NCBI GenBank assembly: GCA_013287475.1
Contig: JABDDT010000029.1
Coordinates: forward strand, 1 to 35,803
Reading direction: 5' to 3'
Source: Bacteroidota bacterium
Lineage (GTDB): Bacteria > Bacteroidota > Bacteroidia > Chitinophagales > Chitinophagaceae
DNA length: 35,803 nt
The stretch's first letter is position 1; each line of letters opens with the position of its first letter. A program made the translations under genes and the position numbers. A model generated the notes under the pieces. That model searched no databases. It was not told the DNA's origin and saw only the letters and a list, made by a program, of their open reading frames with translations. This document shows, in pieces, positions 8,091 through 16,327 of the stretch.

Positions 8091-9803
8091 TCAAATATTC
8101 CCTTTCTTCAATTCACTTACACCAAAATCGACGGCTCTCGCAGTTAATGCCATATAGGTTAATGAAGGGTTCTGGTTAGCGCTGGAACTCATACATGCTC
8201 CGTCCGTTACAAAAAGATTTGAAGCTTCCCATACCTGGTTATTTCCATTCAGTACAGAAGTCTTTGGGTTGCGTCCCATTCTTGCTGTACCCATTTCATG
8301 AATACAAAGCCCCGGATTTGCTTCAGGATCATTAAATGTGTTGATATTTTTAATCCCGGATTTTTCCAGCATCTCTGCAGCACTGTTCATCATATCCGTC
8401 CGCATGGCCAGTTCGTTTTCTCTCCAGATACAATCAAAATCCATCAGGGGAAGTCCCCATTTATCTTTTTTATCCTTGCTCAGCTTTACCCGGTTATCAG
8501 GATGTGGAAGATGTTCTCCCCATCCGCCCAGCCACATGGACCATTCTCCTGCTTCAGTCAGTTTTGCTTTTAGTGATTCACCAATGCCTTCCAGTTCGCT
8601 TACCCTTCCCCGGTAGGCACCACCCTGGTATCCAAACCCGCGTACGTAATCCTTCTGCCTGGTTTTCTCATTGACATTACGAAACCTGGGAATATAAATG
8701 CCGTTGGCCCTTCTTCCAAAAAAATAACTGTCCTGAAATCCATCATATGTTCCACTGGCGCCCACATGATAATGATGATCCATCAGGTTACGGCCCAGCT
8801 GGCCACTAAGGTTCCCAAGTCCGTCTGGATGTGCATCCGAAACAGAATTTAGCAGTATAGCGGTGGTTCCAATCGTTGACGCATTCAGAAAAATAATCTT
8901 TGCATAATATTCTTCCGTCTGCATGGTATTGGCATCGATTATACGAATGCCGTTGGCCTTTTTTTTGTCTTTATCATAAATTACATTCACAACAATGGAA
9001 AAAGGTCTCAGCGTGAGATTACCGGTGGCTTTTGCTGCAGGAAGTGTTACTCCGTTACTGCTGAAATATCCGGTAAAAGGACAACCACGGTCGCACATAT
9101 TCCGGTACTGGCATGGTCCGCGGCCATCCAATCCTTTGCTCAGATTAGCTACCCGGCCAATGATCATTCTGCGACCATCTGAAAATTTATCGTGAATGCT
9201 TTCTGTTATATGTTTCTCGAGACAATTCATTTCCATCGGTGGAAGAAATTCACTATCCGGCAATTGAGGTAATCCTTCTTTCGAGCCACTGATACCCACA
9301 AATTTTTCAACATAACTGTACCAGGGAGAAATATCTCTGTAACGGATGGGCCAGTCTACACCATGACCGTCTTTACTGTTGGCTTCAAAATCCAGATCGC
9401 TCCACCGGTAACATTGTCTGCCCCACATCAAACTTCTGCCACCCACATGATAACCCCTGATCCAGTCGAAAGGTTTAACCTGGGTATAAGGATGCTCCAG
9501 ATCGTTTACGAAAAAATGATTATTAGTTTCATTGCAAAAACCACGAACCTGTATATGCTGTTCCCTGCGCATATTTTCGGTTATTGATCCCCGGTGGTCA
9601 AGTTGCCATGGTGCAAGGGTCGCAGTGGGATAATCTTTGATATGCTCCACATTCCTGCCTCTTTCGAGGACAAGTGTTTTTAATCCTTTCTCGCATAATT
9701 CTTTTGCTGCCCATCCCCCGCTGATACCTGAACCAACTACAATGGCATCATAAGTATTTTGTTTAACCGCCTGATTATTGATTCTGACTGAATCCTGTGG
9801 CAT
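8091..9803 (-). CDS. GMC-family FAD-dependent oxidoreductase
   Basis: A 570-aa flavoprotein. The dinucleotide-binding motif is near the N-terminus (VGSGISGGWAAKELCEKGLK, about residues 22-41), followed by LERGR. The GMC substrate-domain signatures are HVGGRSLMWGRQCYRWSDLD and, near the C-terminus, CIHEMGTARMG and SANQNPSLTYMALTARA with the conserved active-site His/Asn region. A cysteine cluster (GPCQYRNMCDRGCPF) resembles that of membrane-associated sugar/alcohol dehydrogenases of this family. No Tat or Sec signal is visible. Many Bacteroidota homologues sit next to a gluconate 2-dehydrogenase subunit 3 protein that provides the export signal; none is seen here. The substrate is unknown, though a sugar or polyol is likely. 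Confidence 0.88.
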   Translation of the reverse strand: MPQDSVRINNQAVKQNTYDAIVVGSGISGGWAAKELCEKGLKTLVLERGRNVEHIKDYPTATLAPWQLDHRGSITENMRREQHIQVRGFCNETNNHFFVNDLEHPYTQVKPFDWIRGYHVGGRSLMWGRQCYRWSDLDFEANSKDGHGVDWPIRYRDISPWYSYVEKFVGISGSKEGLPQLPDSEFLPPMEMNCLEKHITESIHDKFSDGRRMIIGRVANLSKGLDGRGPCQYRNMCDRGCPFTGYFSSNGVTLPAAKATGNLTLRPFSIVVNVIYDKDKKKANGIRIIDANTMQTEEYYAKIIFLNASTIGTTAILLNSVSDAHPDGLGNLSGQLGRNLMDHHYHVGASGTYDGFQDSYFFGRRANGIYIPRFRNVNEKTRQKDYVRGFGYQGGAYRGRVSELEGIGESLKAKLTEAGEWSMWLGGWGEHLPHPDNRVKLSKDKKDKWGLPLMDFDCIWRENELAMRTDMMNSAAEMLEKSGIKNINTFNDPEANPGLCIHEMGTARMGRNPKTSVLNGNNQVWEASNLFVTDGACMSSSANQNPSLTYMALTARAVDFGVSELKKGNI

Positions 9804-9892
9804 GGAATCGTTGATGTTGAGCCATGAATTTAAAGAAAAAATTCCGCCTGTAATCTTTCATCCCTTAACTCCCGCAAGAAGATATTTAAAAA

Positions 9893-10231
9893 TCAGTAAA
9901 ACATCGCTTCGCCAAAAGGCGCTTTTCCGGTAATATCAGGAAGAATAAATGCAAGCTCTTTTGGTTTATTTTTCAGGGATGACTTGAGAACGTATACCTT
10001 TTTCCCCTTTTTATCTACATAATAATATTTTGAACTGTGGTCAATATAAATAGGAGTCTGTCCCTGAGGCCCTATTTTATTTTTATATACTTCATCCACG
10101 ATAGCTGATTTCCCTTTTGAAGCTATTTCTGATGTCTTATTCTCTACTTTTTTAGCCGTGCTGTCAATCTGGGCCTGTGTTGTAAGAGCAATACCTGTTA
10201 ATATAAATAATATAAATCCTGCCTTTTTCAT
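9893..10231 (-). CDS. Small secreted protein, function unknown
   Basis: I chose the ATG at 10231, giving 112 aa, because it begins a clean Sec signal peptide (MKKAGFILFILTGIALTTQA, predicted cleavage after AQA or close by). An upstream in-frame ATG at 10288 would add 19 residues that spoil this signal. The mature part is Lys-rich, begins with a short amphipathic helix (STAKKVENKTSEIASKGK) and ends with KAPFGEAMFY. I recognise no domain. It lies downstream of, and may be co-transcribed with, the DUF1232 gene. Confidence 0.7.
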   Translation of the reverse strand: MKKAGFILFILTGIALTTQAQIDSTAKKVENKTSEIASKGKSAIVDEVYKNKIGPQGQTPIYIDHSSKYYYVDKKGKKVYVLKSSLKNKPKELAFILPDITGKAPFGEAMFY

Positions 10232-10305
10232 AATCACTTTATTTAAATGTAAATTCAATACGCTTCTATGCTTAAAAAATGATGCCATGAATTGCCAAAA
10301 AGAAA

Positions 10306-10683
10306 TTATTTATTAATAAGGTATCTTGTAAAGAAGAAAATGCCTGCGAGTAAGGCAATAAAAAAAATAACAATCAGGAAGAATATCAATGCAAGTTTTT
10401 TCTGATGCCTGGAAGCTTTTAACAGGCTCTCTTCCCGTACTTCACCTGGCAGTAGCCTTATCGAAAGATTTAACAACAACGAAATCACTATAAAATCATC
10501 TATATATCCGAAGAATGGAATAAAATCAGGAATCAAATCTATCGGGCTAAGAAGATAAATGACCGATATGATTACAGGCAATCCGGCGATTACTGCTGTC
10601 CGTTTATCTCTCAAACCATAATAAAGAATTATGATTTCCTTTTTGAACATCCAGGGCCAGATTTTCGGACCTTTTATTTTCAT
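10306..10683 (-). CDS. DUF1232 (YkvA-like) membrane protein
   Basis: A 125-aa protein with the DUF1232 core: LRDKRTAVIAGLPVIISVIY, then LLSPIDLIPDFIPFFGYIDD, where the motif SPIDLIPDFIP-x3-G-x-IDD is diagnostic. This is followed by a hydrophobic segment and a positively charged stretch (KASRHQKK). A final hydrophobic helix lies at about 98-118. DUF1232 proteins are small inner-membrane proteins without an agreed function. It precedes the small secreted-protein gene on the same strand. Confidence 0.87.
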   Translation of the reverse strand: MKIKGPKIWPWMFKKEIIILYYGLRDKRTAVIAGLPVIISVIYLLSPIDLIPDFIPFFGYIDDFIVISLLLNLSIRLLPGEVREESLLKASRHQKKLALIFFLIVIFFIALLAGIFFFTRYLINK

Positions 10684-10781
10684 TCATTAATATTTATAAT
10701 AGAGACCGTCCGGGAACATCAAAAGTACACCAGTCTTCCGATGGAAATATTTTAATCAGTCGCAGAGAAAAATGTGTTCCT

Positions 10782-10789
10782 TATCTTAG
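10782..10789 (+). promoter_or_regulatory. Possible -7 box (TATCTTAG) for the reductase gene
   Basis: TATCTTAG matches the Bacteroidota -7 consensus TAnnTTTG at all but one fixed position and lies 27 bp upstream of the GTG start at 10817. No convincing -33 TTG was found. Confidence 0.35.
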
Positions 10790-10816
10790 CATGGAATATA
10801 AAATATTGTTCTGCAT

Positions 10817-11869
10817 GTGAATGCTGATTTTTCAAATTCCTACTATATTCGCCTGATTATCGATAATATCAGGGAAGAAATAAAAGGGTTCAAAACCTTT
10901 AGTTTCGCGGAAGGTCATAATCTTGAATATCAGGCAGGCCAGTTTATAACCCTCGTGGATAATAGCGGATCCCGGGAAATCCGCCGGTCTTATTCCATTA
11001 TCTCCTCTCCCGTTTTAAATGAACCATTATCAATTGCCGTTAAAAGAATCGACAATGGCGTTTTTTCCAGAAAACTGATTGACAGGGTCCGGATCGGCGA
11101 TTCACTTTTAACGACAGGTGCTGCAGGGTTTTTTCGCCTTCCCGATAATATAAAATTCTTTACGAGCATTTTCTTTTTTGCAGCCGGTTCAGGAATTGCG
11201 CCGATTTTATCACTTATAAAAACTGTACTCCTTCTCTATCCGGATATTTCTGTATATCTGATTTACAGTAACCGATCCAGAGAAACCACGGCATTTTATC
11301 ACGAACTTCAGCGCCTGAAATTGTGCCATCCCGACCAATTACATATTGATTATCTTTTTAGTTCGGAATCAGACCTCAGAAAAGCACGTTTAAATCGCGA
11401 TCTCCTGCTGGAATTTTTAAAAATAAAACATTTCAACCGCGAGAAAACACTGTTTTATACCTGTGGACCGGAATCTTATATGCGCATGATTATTTTTCAC
11501 CTGGTGGAAGAAGGATTCAGCATACATCAGATTAAAAAAGAAGATTTCAATCCGGGAAATAAAAAACTTACCGGCCGGTTGCCGCCCGACAAAAACAGTT
11601 ACCATGTCGAACTCGATTTGAAAGGAAGCATGTTTAGTTTTCCGGTAAAATATCCCGAGAGCATACTCCAGGCTGCTAAAAAAATAAAACTGAATCTGCC
11701 ATACAGTTGTGAAACCGGAAAATGCGGTAGCTGCGCTGCCATCTGTTTAATAGGAAAAGTCTGGTTATCCAATAATGAAGTCCTGACAGATAAGGACCTT
11801 GCCCTTGGTCTCACACTCACCTGCACGGGTCATCCTCAGAATGGAGATGTGAAATTAAAAATTGAATAA
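10817..11869 (+). CDS. FAD/NAD(P)/[2Fe-2S] reductase (PaaE / ferredoxin-NADP reductase type)
   Basis: A 350-aa three-domain electron-transfer protein. The FAD-binding domain carries R57-S-Y-S60 (RRSYSIISSP). The NAD(P) domain has the glycine-rich AAGSGIAPILSLIK and a later TCGPESYMRM. The C-terminal plant-type ferredoxin domain has C298-x4-C303-x2-C306 and C336, the full set of [2Fe-2S] ligands. This order is that of PaaE, the reductase of phenylacetyl-CoA epoxidase, and of related oxygenase reductases, but no oxygenase genes are nearby. The start is GTG at 10817: an in-frame TAA at 10799-10801 closes the frame upstream and no ATG is available. It converges with the carboxylesterase gene, with 6 bp between the stops. 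Confidence 0.9.
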   Translation: MNADFSNSYYIRLIIDNIREEIKGFKTFSFAEGHNLEYQAGQFITLVDNSGSREIRRSYSIISSPVLNEPLSIAVKRIDNGVFSRKLIDRVRIGDSLLTTGAAGFFRLPDNIKFFTSIFFFAAGSGIAPILSLIKTVLLLYPDISVYLIYSNRSRETTAFYHELQRLKLCHPDQLHIDYLFSSESDLRKARLNRDLLLEFLKIKHFNREKTLFYTCGPESYMRMIIFHLVEEGFSIHQIKKEDFNPGNKKLTGRLPPDKNSYHVELDLKGSMFSFPVKYPESILQAAKKIKLNLPYSCETGKCGSCAAICLIGKVWLSNNEVLTDKDLALGLTLTCTGHPQNGDVKLKIE

Positions 11870-11875
11870 ATGTAG

Positions 11876-13480
11876 TTATTGTTTATCCACCTTTTTATCA
11901 AAGTACAGATACCGGTCCCTGTTCTTATCGGGTTGCCTGTGCGTTTCAACACCAATATACTGAATCGGATCTTTCTGCCAGGGCTGGTACAGCGGCCAAT
12001 ATGGAAGACCGGTACCATTTGGATTTTTGGTTTTAATAAAATTCAGAAAATAATCCTGCATGATGGCCGAGACCAGAAAATCATCCGGTTGCCAGTCATA
12101 AACGCGGTTTGTCGGCAGATTACCCAACGCATATTCTATTTCTGCAGAATGGGATGCTCCATTAAAGGTCCCGGGTTTTTTATCTGAATCTCCCGGCCTG
12201 GCTGAAGGATTATTAATATCAGAACGAAGGGCTGGCCTGGGTTTCGTAAAATAATACCGGTATACAGGGCTGTTTGTTTTCGAATGTAATTCGGCCCACC
12301 TCCAGGTACCGAATGCTATAAAGCGATCACCACCCAGGGCTGATGCAACAGTCTCCACATCCGAATCAGACTGCACTGCATATAATTTCAATATTTCTTC
12401 AGATTCGCCGGGATATAATTTCTGAACTGCCTTTATATAATTTTCTTTTGTCGGCTCTGCACTTCCTAAAATTGACTGCCAACCCCCTTCTCCTGAATTC
12501 CATCCCAAGAGCAATGGAACCTTTGCAATTTTTCCTGCTTTATAGAGATCAATAGGAGGTTCGGGGAAAAAGTATCCATCCACGTCCACAGAAAAATATG
12601 GAGAACCTGGTTTTGCAGTTGCCTGTAAAATTTGTTCTGCTGTCATGGCACGCAATTCATTTATTGAATGCGCCCCTGCATTTGCGCTAAACTGAAGGCC
12701 GGTTTTTTCCGCATCTGCCAGCGTTGTTGTAGGTCTGAAATTCAGGAGTGAACCGCTTTCCCCGATCGCTGCGGAAAATAAATTTCTTGGCAATGGTGAA
12801 ATGACTTGTGCATTCACCGAAAAGGAACCTGCTGATTCACCTGCAATCGTAATATTATCCGGATCGCCTCCAAAAGCTGCAATGTTTTTATGTACCCAGC
12901 GCAACGCTTCTGTCTGATCAAGAAGCCCGTAATTTCCGGATGCATGATGAGGAGATTCTTTACTGAGATCCGGATGTGCCATGAATCCAAATACGCCCAA
13001 TCTGTAATTGACAGTTACGGACACGATCCCTCTCCTGGCCATACTTTCACCATCATAACGAAACTCTGATCCGTCGCCCGCAATAAAACCTCCACCATAA
13101 AAATATACGAGCACCGGTAGTTCTTCTTTTCCAGTTTTTGCAGGTGTCCATATATTCAGGAAAAGACAATCTTCACTTACACCATCCGACCTGAATTTCA
13201 TATCACTGAAAACCGGTAACTGCATGGCCCTTGGTGCAAAATGATCAGCCTTGCGTATGCCTTCCCAGCTTTTAACAGGTTTAGGTTCTTTCCAGCGTAG
13301 ATCACCGATGGGCGGCTCGGCATAAGGAACTCCTTTAAATATGCTGATTCCGGAAAGTTGTATTCCCTCCAATATTCCATTGGCTGTTTTTACGGTTGGC
13401 TTATTTTGATCAGGTGTTAATTGTCCGAATAAAAAACTAGCCTGGAGGCTTAAACAAAAAATAAAAGAAATCGGTTTCAT
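11876..13480 (-). CDS. Secreted type-B carboxylesterase
   Basis: A 534-aa alpha/beta-hydrolase with a Sec signal peptide (MKPISFIFCLSLQASFLFGQ). The oxyanion-hole segment is YFYGGGFIAGDGS (about 127-139), and the nucleophile Ser216 sits in the elbow GESAGS. The acid residue is probably the Glu in GWNSGEGGW and the base the His in NGASHSAEIEYALGN. The early EDCLFLNIW motif is the second type-B carboxylesterase signature. Length is normal for the family (PnbA-like). It should hydrolyse carboxylic esters in the periplasm or outside the cell; substrate unknown. A -7-like TATCTTCG lies 15 bp upstream of the ATG. Confidence 0.92.
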   Translation of the reverse strand: MKPISFIFCLSLQASFLFGQLTPDQNKPTVKTANGILEGIQLSGISIFKGVPYAEPPIGDLRWKEPKPVKSWEGIRKADHFAPRAMQLPVFSDMKFRSDGVSEDCLFLNIWTPAKTGKEELPVLVYFYGGGFIAGDGSEFRYDGESMARRGIVSVTVNYRLGVFGFMAHPDLSKESPHHASGNYGLLDQTEALRWVHKNIAAFGGDPDNITIAGESAGSFSVNAQVISPLPRNLFSAAIGESGSLLNFRPTTTLADAEKTGLQFSANAGAHSINELRAMTAEQILQATAKPGSPYFSVDVDGYFFPEPPIDLYKAGKIAKVPLLLGWNSGEGGWQSILGSAEPTKENYIKAVQKLYPGESEEILKLYAVQSDSDVETVASALGGDRFIAFGTWRWAELHSKTNSPVYRYYFTKPRPALRSDINNPSARPGDSDKKPGTFNGASHSAEIEYALGNLPTNRVYDWQPDDFLVSAIMQDYFLNFIKTKNPNGTGLPYWPLYQPWQKDPIQYIGVETHRQPDKNRDRYLYFDKKVDKQ

Positions 13481-13495
13481 ATGAAGAATTGTATT

Positions 13496-13503
13496 CGAAG
13501 ATA
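13496..13503 (-). promoter_or_regulatory. Possible -7 box (TATCTTCG) for the carboxylesterase gene
   Basis: On the minus strand this reads TATCTTCG, one mismatch from TAnnTTTG, and lies 15 bp upstream of the ATG at 13480, the same short distance seen for other genes in this window. Confidence 0.4.
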
Positions 13504-13533
13504 AGATAAAGCGGAAGGCTTAAGCTTTCTGCC

Positions 13534-14307
13534 TTATGAATTCGTCTCCGGCAGATTTTCCCATTCCCAATATTCATTTTTTGCTTTCCCATCCGGTCGG
13601 AGGTTACCACTTCGTATAGTGTATACCGTTATGGCTTCCATTTTTTCTTCCGGCATTTCAAATTGAAGGATTTCCTTGTAGCGTTCTGCAGAAAGGTCTT
13701 CATCCAGAAATTCTTTTGACATATTCAAAGGAAGGAATAAGGGCATACGGCCGCGGTTCTCACCGTCATTATGAATTTTCTTCATCAGGTCGTTTCCATC
13801 GCGGGTAATCAGGCTGAATGTAAATCTTTTGAGCATCTCGCCTGTCTGCAGGTCAGGCAGATCAGTAACAGAATACAGGCCGGGAAGAAAAAACAGGGGC
13901 TGTTCTATCAGCCTGATATAATAAGGTACTTTCTTCTTCCATCCTTTAATGGCCCTGTGTTCGTAGACACCGGTAACAGGGATGAGGCAGCGGCGGTTCC
14001 TGATCTTATACCAGTAACTTTTTTCATCTCCCAGAATACGTTCACTTCGGGTATTCAGCATCGAAGCCCTCTGACGCAGAAAATCCTTTTCACTCTTAAC
14101 ATAAAATGGAATGACACCCCACTCCATCGGACTGACAGTGAGTTTATTGGTTTCTCGTTCCCGGTAAATGATGGGATGCATATTAAAACTATGTCCCATG
14201 ATATGGATTCCGTCAAAATTCAATTCGAGCTGAAGAGGGTTTTCCAGTTCAGGAAAATAAGTGGCCAGCTCCTTAAGTTTTACCGTAAATGAAATGTCGT
14301 AACACAT
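13534..14307 (-). CDS. SRAP-domain DNA-protein crosslink sensor (HMCES/YedK family)
   Basis: A 257-aa SOS-response-associated peptidase family protein. The N-terminal Cys2 (MCYDISF) becomes the nucleophile after Met removal and in characterised relatives forms a thiazolidine with abasic sites in single-stranded DNA. The other active-site elements are visible: Asn and Arg in MLNTRSERI, Glu in IPVTGVYEH, and His in KKIHNDGENRGRMPLFLP. Length is slightly above that of E. coli YedK. The gene is the last of a minus-strand group with umuD, umuC and an unrecognised gene, which suits a role in lesion protection at damaged forks. A -7 box, TAGCTTTG, is placed 24 bp upstream, so it may also be transcribed on its own. 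Confidence 0.93.
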   Translation of the reverse strand: MCYDISFTVKLKELATYFPELENPLQLELNFDGIHIMGHSFNMHPIIYRERETNKLTVSPMEWGVIPFYVKSEKDFLRQRASMLNTRSERILGDEKSYWYKIRNRRCLIPVTGVYEHRAIKGWKKKVPYYIRLIEQPLFFLPGLYSVTDLPDLQTGEMLKRFTFSLITRDGNDLMKKIHNDGENRGRMPLFLPLNMSKEFLDEDLSAERYKEILQFEMPEEKMEAITVYTIRSGNLRPDGKAKNEYWEWENLPETNS

Positions 14308-14330
14308 GCCTGGTATCGGGTGGTTTCAGG

Positions 14331-14338
14331 CAAAGCTA
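14331..14338 (-). promoter_or_regulatory. -7 promoter box (TAGCTTTG) for the SRAP gene
   Basis: On the minus strand TAGCTTTG is an exact match to TAnnTTTG, 24 bp upstream of the ATG. The expected -33 region falls inside an 8-bp repeat array (14345-14375) and contains no TTG, so the array may have replaced or displaced the -33 element. Confidence 0.6.
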
Positions 14339-14344
14339 AGAAAG

Positions 14345-14375
14345 TATGAGAGTGTGAGAGTGTGAGAGTGTGAGA
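14345..14375. repeat. 8-bp word array, GTGTGAGA family
   Basis: About three and a half copies of GTGTGAGA (with a leading variant GTATGAGA) directly abut a 7-bp array on the right. The unit is the reverse complement of the octamer at 8058-8084. Confidence 0.88.
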
Positions 14376-14460
14376 CGGTCATCCGTCAACGGTCAACCGT
14401 CAACCGTCAACCGTCAACCGTCAACAGCCAACCGTCAACCGTCAACCGTCAAGGGTCATC
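14376..14460. repeat. 7-bp word array, CGTCAAC family
   Basis: About twelve heptads, mostly CGTCAAC with variants CGTCATC-like, GGTCAAC, AGCCAAC and GGTCATC at the ends and in the middle, fill the spacer up to the stop of the 167-aa gene at 14467. The same word recurs at 35671-35692. No opposite-strand arm is present. Confidence 0.9.
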
Positions 14461-14466
14461 GGATTA

Positions 14467-14970
14467 TTATTCAATCTCTTCAAATTTTATCCGGATATGC
14501 TGGTTCCCGTGTTTAAGAATAATAAATATTTCTCCGAAACTGAGTTGAATAGTTGGTTTCACAATAGCATCTCTCGAAATCCGCCAGTTGGTTTGCTTTT
14601 CTACGTATTGCTTCAGTTTATCCTTATAGCGGTTATTGACCAGATTTTCCAGCTCTTTAGCGCTGCGAACGACAGCAAAAAACATCCTGTAGCCGGATCC
14701 TTCCGTGAGCATTTCCCTGATTTTATCCAGATGGACAGGATTCTTCAGATCAATGATCGCTGCATACCGGTCCTTCTTCACCGCGTTAAGATGAAGTCTT
14801 GCCTCTCCCAGTTCTACGTAATCAGAAAACAGGAGGTTGATTCTGGAACTGGCAGGATCAGCATCCATTTCCTTCATCCGGTAATAAGTTTGCGAAACCA
14901 GATACCTTCTGTCCAGCTGAATAAGGCGCTGAATGTATGTTTGTTTAAATTCTTCAAACGGTTGTAACAT
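14467..14970 (-). CDS. Unrecognised 167-aa protein of the umuDC-SRAP locus
   Basis: A soluble 167-aa protein, rich in charged residues, with an N-terminal helical part (MLQPFEEFKQTYIQRLIQLD), a central stretch that predicts as mixed alpha/beta (RYAAIIDLKNPVHLDKIREM), and a C-terminal beta-like end (SFGEIFIILKHGNQHIRIKF). No signal peptide, membrane segment or known motif is visible. It lies between umuC (94-bp spacer with a strong inverted repeat) and the SRAP gene (159-bp spacer full of repeats), all on the minus strand. Guilt by association suggests a DNA-damage role, but nothing in the protein itself shows one. Confidence 0.75.
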   Translation of the reverse strand: MLQPFEEFKQTYIQRLIQLDRRYLVSQTYYRMKEMDADPASSRINLLFSDYVELGEARLHLNAVKKDRYAAIIDLKNPVHLDKIREMLTEGSGYRMFFAVVRSAKELENLVNNRYKDKLKQYVEKQTNWRISRDAIVKPTIQLSFGEIFIILKHGNQHIRIKFEEIE

Positions 14971-14984
14971 CTTTTGAAGTATGG

Positions 14985-15060
14985 AAGTGTGGTAGTGTGG
15001 TAGAGTGGTAGTGAAGTGATTAGTACTACCACACTACCACACTACCACACTACCACACTT
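14985..15060. repeat. 8-bp word fold-back repeat, GTGTGGTA (arms 14985-15013 and 15032-15060)
   Basis: Left arm AAGTGTGGTAGTGTGGTAGA..., right arm its reverse complement: 29 bp with one mismatch and an 18-nt loop. The unit is the octamer GTGTGGTA (CTACCACA on the other side). On the plus strand the stem is followed by T7, as in an intrinsic terminator, but both flanking genes are on the minus strand, where no T-run follows. It fills the spacer between umuC and the 167-aa gene. Confidence 0.9.
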
Positions 15061-15064
15061 TTTT

Positions 15065-16327
15065 TCAGTTAGTTATTCTCAAAATTTCACCCATCCTCGT
15101 CGTGTAACGCTGCGATAGATACTCTGTTTTCAGTCTGTATTTCCTTTCAAAACCCTGAACCGCTGTGCGCACGATTTCTTTACCAAGAGTGGAATTGATA
15201 TGGTCGATTGTCTTCATAACCAGGCCATTTTTCATCCGGTCTGCCTGATCAAAACAACTTGACTGCACAGCTGCTTCAGGCACAAGGTCCATGACCATGA
15301 CCCCGCATTTCATATACAAAAACCCGGGTTTAAAAATAATATCAAGTCCCCGCAACGCAGTTTTGATAATTTCACCCGTATGATTGGTGGCCCTTTCCAT
15401 GTCAATATCGATTGAACGCAGATATTGAGCTTCTTCTGTCTTATGGGGATTTGTCTGTATAAAAACCTGGAGACGCTGGCAGCAGGTTTTTTCTGCCCGC
15501 AATTTGGCAGCACAGGCCGCAGCATAGTTTGCCATCGCTTCGGCCATATGACTTTTTTCAGAAATTCTTTTTCCGAATGACCGGGAGGTGCAGATATTTT
15601 TCCTGACCGGTTTTTCTTCCTCCCAAGAAATAGAGGATATTCCCCGCAACTCATAAAGAAGACGCAGGCCTGTTACTGATAAATTTTTTTTTACCCAGTC
15701 CTCCGGCGCATGCACGAATTCAGCCGCTGTCTTAAATCCTGATCTTGATAAAAACAATGCATGCTGGTTTCCGATACCCCAGATTTCCCCGACGGGTGTT
15801 TCAGATAACATTTTTTCCGTAAGAGAATTATTGGCAGCCCAAAAAACTGCCGCCTGCCTGTGATTTTTTTTTGCATACCTGTTAGCCATTTTCGCGAGTG
15901 TTTTTGTCGGCGCTATGCCGATGGAAACTGGAATCCCAATGTTTTTTCCAATCGAGCTTCGAATCCTGAATCCAAGATCCAGCAGGTTAGTATGTCCCAT
16001 TTCACCCAGATCGAGAAAGGCTTCATCTATGGAATAGAATTCTATTTTCGGAACAAAAAATGCCAGTGTTCCCATGATCCTGTTGCTCATATCACCATAT
16101 AGAGTATAGTTTGAACTAAACACTGCAACTTGATGTTTTTCAATTAAATCTTTCATCATAAATGCCGGCGATGCCATGGCAATACCCAGGGCCTTCGCTT
16201 CATCACTTCGTGAAATGGCACAACCATCATTATTGGAAAGAACAATCATGGGGCGCCCTTCCAGGCCGGGATTAAAAACCTTCTCGCAGGAGCAATAAAA
16301 ATTGTTACAATCCACTAGCGCATACAT
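15065..16327 (-). CDS. umuC: Y-family DNA polymerase V catalytic subunit UmuC
   Basis: A 420-aa translesion polymerase. I start it at the ATG at 16327 because MYALVDCNNFYCSCEKVF is the conserved beginning of UmuC proteins; the frame stays open to 16375 but those residues have no counterpart. The catalytic acidic residues are in YALVDCNNFY (motif I) and FYSIDEAFLDL (motif III). IPVSIGIAPTKTLAKMANRY and the helix-hairpin-helix-like VGEIWGIGNQHALFLSRSGF follow, then the little-finger domain and the C-terminal UmuC extension. It overlaps umuD by 13 bp (ATGTATGCGCTAG contains the umuC ATG and umuD TAG), indicating translational coupling. It performs error-prone bypass of lesions with processed UmuD. 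Confidence 0.94.
   Translation of the reverse strand: MYALVDCNNFYCSCEKVFNPGLEGRPMIVLSNNDGCAISRSDEAKALGIAMASPAFMMKDLIEKHQVAVFSSNYTLYGDMSNRIMGTLAFFVPKIEFYSIDEAFLDLGEMGHTNLLDLGFRIRSSIGKNIGIPVSIGIAPTKTLAKMANRYAKKNHRQAAVFWAANNSLTEKMLSETPVGEIWGIGNQHALFLSRSGFKTAAEFVHAPEDWVKKNLSVTGLRLLYELRGISSISWEEEKPVRKNICTSRSFGKRISEKSHMAEAMANYAAACAAKLRAEKTCCQRLQVFIQTNPHKTEEAQYLRSIDIDMERATNHTGEIIKTALRGLDIIFKPGFLYMKCGVMVMDLVPEAAVQSSCFDQADRMKNGLVMKTIDHINSTLGKEIVRTAVQGFERKYRLKTEYLSQRYTTRMGEILRITN

Noticed and set aside
10817..11869. Phenylacetate catabolic locus
   Set aside because: Only the reductase resembles PaaE; no paaABCD, paaK or other pathway genes are present.
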